This document shows positions 39,406 to 43,167 of a stretch of 43,167 nucleotides of DNA, one piece after another. Below the pieces are notes generated by a model, which worked only from the letters and a program-made list of their open reading frames with translations, did no database searches and was not told the DNA's origin. The DNA is from Muribaculaceae bacterium Isolate-013 (NCI) (GTDB lineage Bacteria; Bacteroidota; Bacteroidia; Bacteroidales; Muribaculaceae): positions 1-43,167 of the forward strand of contig SCEJ01000023.1 in assembly GCA_004102785.1 (NCBI GenBank), read 5' to 3'. Position numbers and translations under genes: made by a program. The first letter of the stretch is position 1; every line of letters begins with the position of its first letter.

Positions 39406-42400
39406 TTACTTTACGGTGAGTTTGGTGACACTGTCGCCTACCCATACAAGGTAGACGCCCGGGGTCACTACGGGTACGGTGAGGTGTCCGCAGGATACCT
39501 CGCCGGCGAACAGCGTGATACCGGATGCGGTGAACACCCTTACAGGAGCCGTGCCGTCGCATTCCACTACTATGCTGCGTCCTGCAGCATAGACATGGGT
39601 GGTGTAACCGGCGGCTGAAAGTCCGCTCGTGAGTGATACGGAATTGGAATGGCCCGATTCTCCGGCGCTGTACATGGCGGTTACGGTGTAGGTATGGAGG
39701 AAATCATCAGCAAGCTCATCCTCGTACATGAGGTCGGTGACGAGCGCAGTATTGATTTTCTCGCCGTCGCGATACACGTTGTAGCCGTGCAGGTCAAGGC
39801 CTTCGTAAACCGGATCGTTCCAGATGAGAGTGACCTTGCGGCCGTTGAGCGATGCTGTGAGGTCGGTGACGGGCGGGAACTCCGAAGCCTTTACCGTGAT
39901 GTTGTCTACGAAGATATTGTAGCCATAATCGGAAATACCTTTGAGCCCGAGGCGCACGCGGCCGTGGCCCACATAGTCGTTCAGCGGGAAGGAGTAGCGG
40001 GTCCAGCCTGCATCGCTGGCGGTGGCAACGATGGGCTCGCTCAGCTCTATCAGCGTAAGTCCCTCGTCGAGGGTTATGACGGGCTGGATAGCGTCGCGAT
40101 AGTCGTTCTCCACACGGTAATGGTAGAACCAGAACGAGAGTTCCGGGTTCACCTCACCCTCAAGCGAGATCAGCGGTGAGGTGAGAGTGGCGGCGTCCCC
40201 CTTGGGAATCGAGTATGATGTGAACTGAGCGAAACCGCTGTCGCCGTCCTGCGGGAAGGCTTCGGGTGTATCCGTCTGGCTCTGCATCAGCACATGCCAG
40301 TCGAAACCTACGGAGGTCATGCCGAGGATGGTCCACGGCGACGTCTGCGTGCCTGAGCCGCCGGCGAAAGATTCGGCGAAAGGCAGTTTGTAGGACGGGC
40401 CGAAAATCACGGCGTTGGTGTTGGAGCCGGTGTTCGTTCCGGCCTCGGAGGAAGCCTTCACGGTATAGAAGCGCATCTTCTGCACGTTGGCGGGAGTCTC
40501 GATATCGGTGAATGTGGTGGCCTTGAGGCGGCTGGCCACGGGATTACCGGTGTTGTCGACAATGCCGTAGGTTATCTCGGCGGGGTTGATGTAACCGCCG
40601 TGAACGCCTTCTGTCGGGGCGGTCCATGTGATGATGGCCTCGCCGTCATCGCCATGACGGAGGTAGAGGTCGCCTACCTCGGCGGGGATGTCGATGCCGA
40701 TGTAAGCCGATGCCTCGGCGGGATAACCCTTGCCGGAGCCGTTGAAAGCGATTACCTGGTAGGTGTTCTCCTCCATATCCTCGGGCGAGTTGTCGGTCCA
40801 GGAGTAGGCATGGCCCGGTTCTGCGGGAGAGATGGTGGCCACAGCCACGGCGGAGCCGTTGCGGTAGATCTCTATCTTGTCAAGGCTGCTCAGGGGAGCG
40901 TCGGAGCCGGTCGATGACGGAGCGGTGAACGATACCGTGGCGCTGCAGGCGCCATTGGCCCCCGGCTCTACCTTGAGTCCGGTGACGGCACCGGGAGCAT
41001 CGATGCCACTTACCATGTCTACGCGGACCTTGTCGACGTAGAGACGCGCCGAGTTCGCAGGGCTGTAGCAATAGAAGCCGATATAATACAGGCCGTCTTC
41101 GGGTACGGAGAAGGAGCCTCCCTTGTCGGCGCTGAGGTCGGAATTATCTTTTATCGCAGGATAGTCGCAGATTGATATTGACATGTCGGCGGGGTCGGTC
41201 GATGTGCCTACCATCACCTTGAGGCTTTCGGGATAGTTCGACATGTCGGACCATGCCTTGAAGCTCACCTGATATACAGCGCCGGCCTTGATGAAGATGG
41301 CGGGTGAGATCACCCAGTCGTCTGCGGCGTTGTTGGGTTCGTAAACGTAGGCCATGCACTGCGAGCCATAGCCCCAGGTACTCGACCAGTCGCCGGGGCC
41401 GGCAACCGGATGCTGGTTGAGGTCGACCACGGTCCAGAGGTCGAAAGCGGTCTTGCTGTCGAAATTCTCCTCGTAAGGAACAGTGGAGTAAGCGCCGAGA
41501 CCGCACTCACGCGAGAGGACGGAAGGTCCTTCGCCACCCGACGACCTGGGAGTGAGGCGGTAGCGGTAGGTGTTGACTTTGTCGATGGTATTGTCGACGA
41601 AACGCCCCTCCTCTGTCTTGTAGCCCTGAGCCACGACCTTGTTGTCGGGCAGTCTGACTATATCGTATTCGAGGGTGGAGGGGAGGAAATATCCGCCGTT
41701 GTATCCTTTCACGGGAGGGGTCCAGGTGAGTACGCCGTCGCCGTTGTCGGCACGTTCGAGCTTGAGGTCCTCGATTTCAGCGGGGAAGTCGTGTCCGGCC
41801 CAGAATTTAATCACGCTGTTTTCGCTCTTTCCGGCTGTGTTGGAGGTGGTTACAGAGATGATATAGTTGGTCTGCTGCATCTCCCAGTCGTAAGTCAGGG
41901 TAGCGCCGGGTGCCACGCTCTTCGTCACGTCCTCACATACGGTCTCTATGACACCGTCGTTCTCCACATCGCGGTAGATTCGGATGGTGGCCGAGAGGGG
42001 TGACGAACCGAGTGCGGCACCGGAGGTGGTTGTGGTGGGCGCGGAGAAACTGAGGGAGCCGGCGAGGGAGCCGGGTTCGTTGATCATGGTCAGGCCGCTG
42101 ACGGCTGCCGGCGCGCCGGCCTTTGCGAAGGGCGCGGTCACGAAGATACCGGTCATCTGCTCGTTGTGGGGGAAATCGGCTATCTTGGTGGCTTTTGCCG
42201 TGGTGGTGTTGACGTCGTAGAGGGCCGATTTGTAGGAAACTTCATCGTATGCCGCCCAGAGAAAACGTCCGTCGGCGGTGATCGTGGAGCCCTGGAGGGA
42301 GCTTATCTTGGGCACTCCGGTCAGGCCGACGCGCTCGGCACGCGCCGTGGTCTTGTCGATTTTATAGAGCACGCCCTCGTTGTTGATGCCGTAGAGCTGC

Positions 42401-43041
42401 CCGTCGATATCAGCCGACATGGCGAGGATGGAAAGCACGGAGCCCTCGGATGTACGGGTGGTGCCCACATATTCAAGGGTGCCTTTGCGCAGGTCATATT
42501 TGTAAAGGAGGCAGAAGCGGTTCTGTCCGTCATAGTCGAACACCGCGCCGTATGCAAGCTCCGTCACCGGGTCGTAGGCCAGGTCGTTAGGCACGTAGCG
42601 GATGCTCGACATACCCAGCGAGTAATAGGTCTCGAGTTCCCAGGTATCGGTGTTGTAGACATCCAGATAAAAGGTCTCCATGGCCAGCAGGCGCGTGATG
42701 GCATAATAGCGATTGTCGGCAAACACCCCGGCGTAGGTGGTGAGGCCGTCGATAGCCTGCACGCGGGTGATGTCGGAGATGGGGGTCCCGTCGAAGGGGA
42801 AGGAGTAAACCCCGAGTCCGTAATCGCTCCACGTGGCTTCGGTATCCAGCAGACTGCCGAAAAGCAGATTGTCGCCCTGGGGTGCCCTGACTGCCGCCCG
42901 CAGGCTGCGGTTCTGTCGGGGCGTGATGAGGCGTGTGCCGTCCTCTTTGGCAAGCCGCACTACCCCCTCGGGAGGGGCTGCGAAAGCTATGGAGCCGCCG
43001 ATAAGGAGCGACATAGCCCACATGCTTAGGATTTTCTTCAT
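39406..43041 (-). CDS. Large secreted anchor-J/fibronectin-like surface protein with Por-type tail
   Basis: A 1211-residue protein. The signal peptide ends near SIAFAAP (22). The N-terminal third (about 45-305) is propeller-like, with repeated phrases such as YAITRLLAMETFYLDVYN, LLYKYDLRKGTLEYVG and LYKIDKTTARAERVG. Alternating fibronectin-like segments (PAEIEDLKLERADNGDGVLT; PAEVGDLYLRHGDDGEAIIT) and two anchor-J-like domains follow (VPYEENFDSKTAFDLW near 530; LPFAESFAGGSGTQTSPW near 905). A last fibronectin-like domain leads to a tail ending VTPGVYLVWVGDSVTKLTVK. No enzyme signature was seen. The two fibronectin/anchor-J blocks look like an internal duplication. It is transcribed with the smaller anchor-J gene. 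Confidence 0.77.
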   Translation of the reverse strand: MKKILSMWAMSLLIGGSIAFAAPPEGVVRLAKEDGTRLITPRQNRSLRAAVRAPQGDNLLFGSLLDTEATWSDYGLGVYSFPFDGTPISDITRVQAIDGLTTYAGVFADNRYYAITRLLAMETFYLDVYNTDTWELETYYSLGMSSIRYVPNDLAYDPVTELAYGAVFDYDGQNRFCLLYKYDLRKGTLEYVGTTRTSEGSVLSILAMSADIDGQLYGINNEGVLYKIDKTTARAERVGLTGVPKISSLQGSTITADGRFLWAAYDEVSYKSALYDVNTTTAKATKIADFPHNEQMTGIFVTAPFAKAGAPAAVSGLTMINEPGSLAGSLSFSAPTTTTSGAALGSSPLSATIRIYRDVENDGVIETVCEDVTKSVAPGATLTYDWEMQQTNYIISVTTSNTAGKSENSVIKFWAGHDFPAEIEDLKLERADNGDGVLTWTPPVKGYNGGYFLPSTLEYDIVRLPDNKVVAQGYKTEEGRFVDNTIDKVNTYRYRLTPRSSGGEGPSVLSRECGLGAYSTVPYEENFDSKTAFDLWTVVDLNQHPVAGPGDWSSTWGYGSQCMAYVYEPNNAADDWVISPAIFIKAGAVYQVSFKAWSDMSNYPESLKVMVGTSTDPADMSISICDYPAIKDNSDLSADKGGSFSVPEDGLYYIGFYCYSPANSARLYVDKVRVDMVSGIDAPGAVTGLKVEPGANGACSATVSFTAPSSTGSDAPLSSLDKIEIYRNGSAVAVATISPAEPGHAYSWTDNSPEDMEENTYQVIAFNGSGKGYPAEASAYIGIDIPAEVGDLYLRHGDDGEAIITWTAPTEGVHGGYINPAEITYGIVDNTGNPVASRLKATTFTDIETPANVQKMRFYTVKASSEAGTNTGSNTNAVIFGPSYKLPFAESFAGGSGTQTSPWTILGMTSVGFDWHVLMQSQTDTPEAFPQDGDSGFAQFTSYSIPKGDAATLTSPLISLEGEVNPELSFWFYHYRVENDYRDAIQPVITLDEGLTLIELSEPIVATASDAGWTRYSFPLNDYVGHGRVRLGLKGISDYGYNIFVDNITVKASEFPPVTDLTASLNGRKVTLIWNDPVYEGLDLHGYNVYRDGEKINTALVTDLMYEDELADDFLHTYTVTAMYSAGESGHSNSVSLTSGLSAAGYTTHVYAAGRSIVVECDGTAPVRVFTASGITLFAGEVSCGHLTVPVVTPGVYLVWVGDSVTKLTVK

Positions 43042-43121
43042 AAGTATGTTTTATTAAAGAATTAATGCAATGAAATCCATTTTCAAACGTTATTGTCTTA
43101 CATATACTTATCTCTCCAATT

Positions 43122-43167
43122 ATGTCAAGACAAGCAACGAAGATAAATATAAGCGAGGAGCAACGAA
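43122..43167 (+). CDS. Start of a probable IS630-type transposase, cut by window edge
   Basis: An ATG at 43122 opens MSRQATKINISEEQR, which runs off the window. The phrase resembles the N-terminus of IS630-family transposases, just before their helix-turn-helix. Fifteen residues are too few for certainty. It is divergent from the large anchor-J gene, with 80 bp between the starts. No terminal inverted repeat could be confirmed. Confidence 0.38.
   Translation, partial: MSRQATKINISEEQR

Overview
The window is a stretch of Bacteroidales chromosome, most likely from a gut lineage such as Muribaculaceae (the family is an inference). The evidence is the gene content: a Bacteroides-type tryptophanase, ATP-dependent PEP carboxykinase, an OmpA protein with a coiled coil, Por-type C-terminal tails, DUF4922 and DUF1343 proteins. 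The promoters agree: many genes carry a TAnnTTTG -7 box with a TTG/TTTG -33 box 18-20 bp upstream, and few have a Shine-Dalgarno sequence. Almost everything is on the minus strand. No tRNA, rRNA or CRISPR array was seen.

Positions 1 to about 2.7 kb form an AT-rich accessory island. It holds the frameshifted 5' part of an IS4-type transposase and two small paralogous membrane proteins. Upstream of these is a secreted protein made of a signal peptide, the terminal motif of an RHS repeat core and a His/Cys domain, read here as a toxin-like effector with candidate immunity partners. Its upstream neighbour is a small gene broken by a 128-bp MITE-like element. A second, inverted copy of that element and a different 185-bp element lie just beyond.

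From 2.8 to 22.2 kb the order is: a nucleotide-sugar pair (FlaA1/WbpM-type 4,6-dehydratase and DegT aminotransferase), tnaA, a PKD/anchor-J surface protein, pckA, an OmpA-family protein, an ArnT-like glycosyltransferase, a repeat-rich secreted protein, a plus-strand TSCPD protein, a YbdG-like mechanosensitive channel and a tricorn-type protease. Most of these units are bounded by recognisable promoters and hairpin terminators.

From 22.4 to 35.8 kb is an envelope and peptidoglycan block. A two-gene unit (LysM/periplasmic-binding-fold protein and a beta-barrel protein) follows a seven-gene minus-strand operon with ATGA-type overlaps: GT2, amidase-like protein, GT2, DUF4922-SpoIID fusion, AmpG-like permease, NamZ-like DUF1343 protein and a BadF-type amino-sugar kinase. 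Together they suggest cell-wall remodelling and muropeptide/MurNAc salvage.

From 35.9 to 37.6 kb is a plus-strand trio (folB, HD hydrolase, Nudix hydrolase) behind a leader containing a 17-nt direct repeat. It converges on a two-gene minus-strand unit of large secreted anchor-J/fibronectin-like proteins with Por-type tails. The window ends just inside what looks like a transposase gene of IS630 type.
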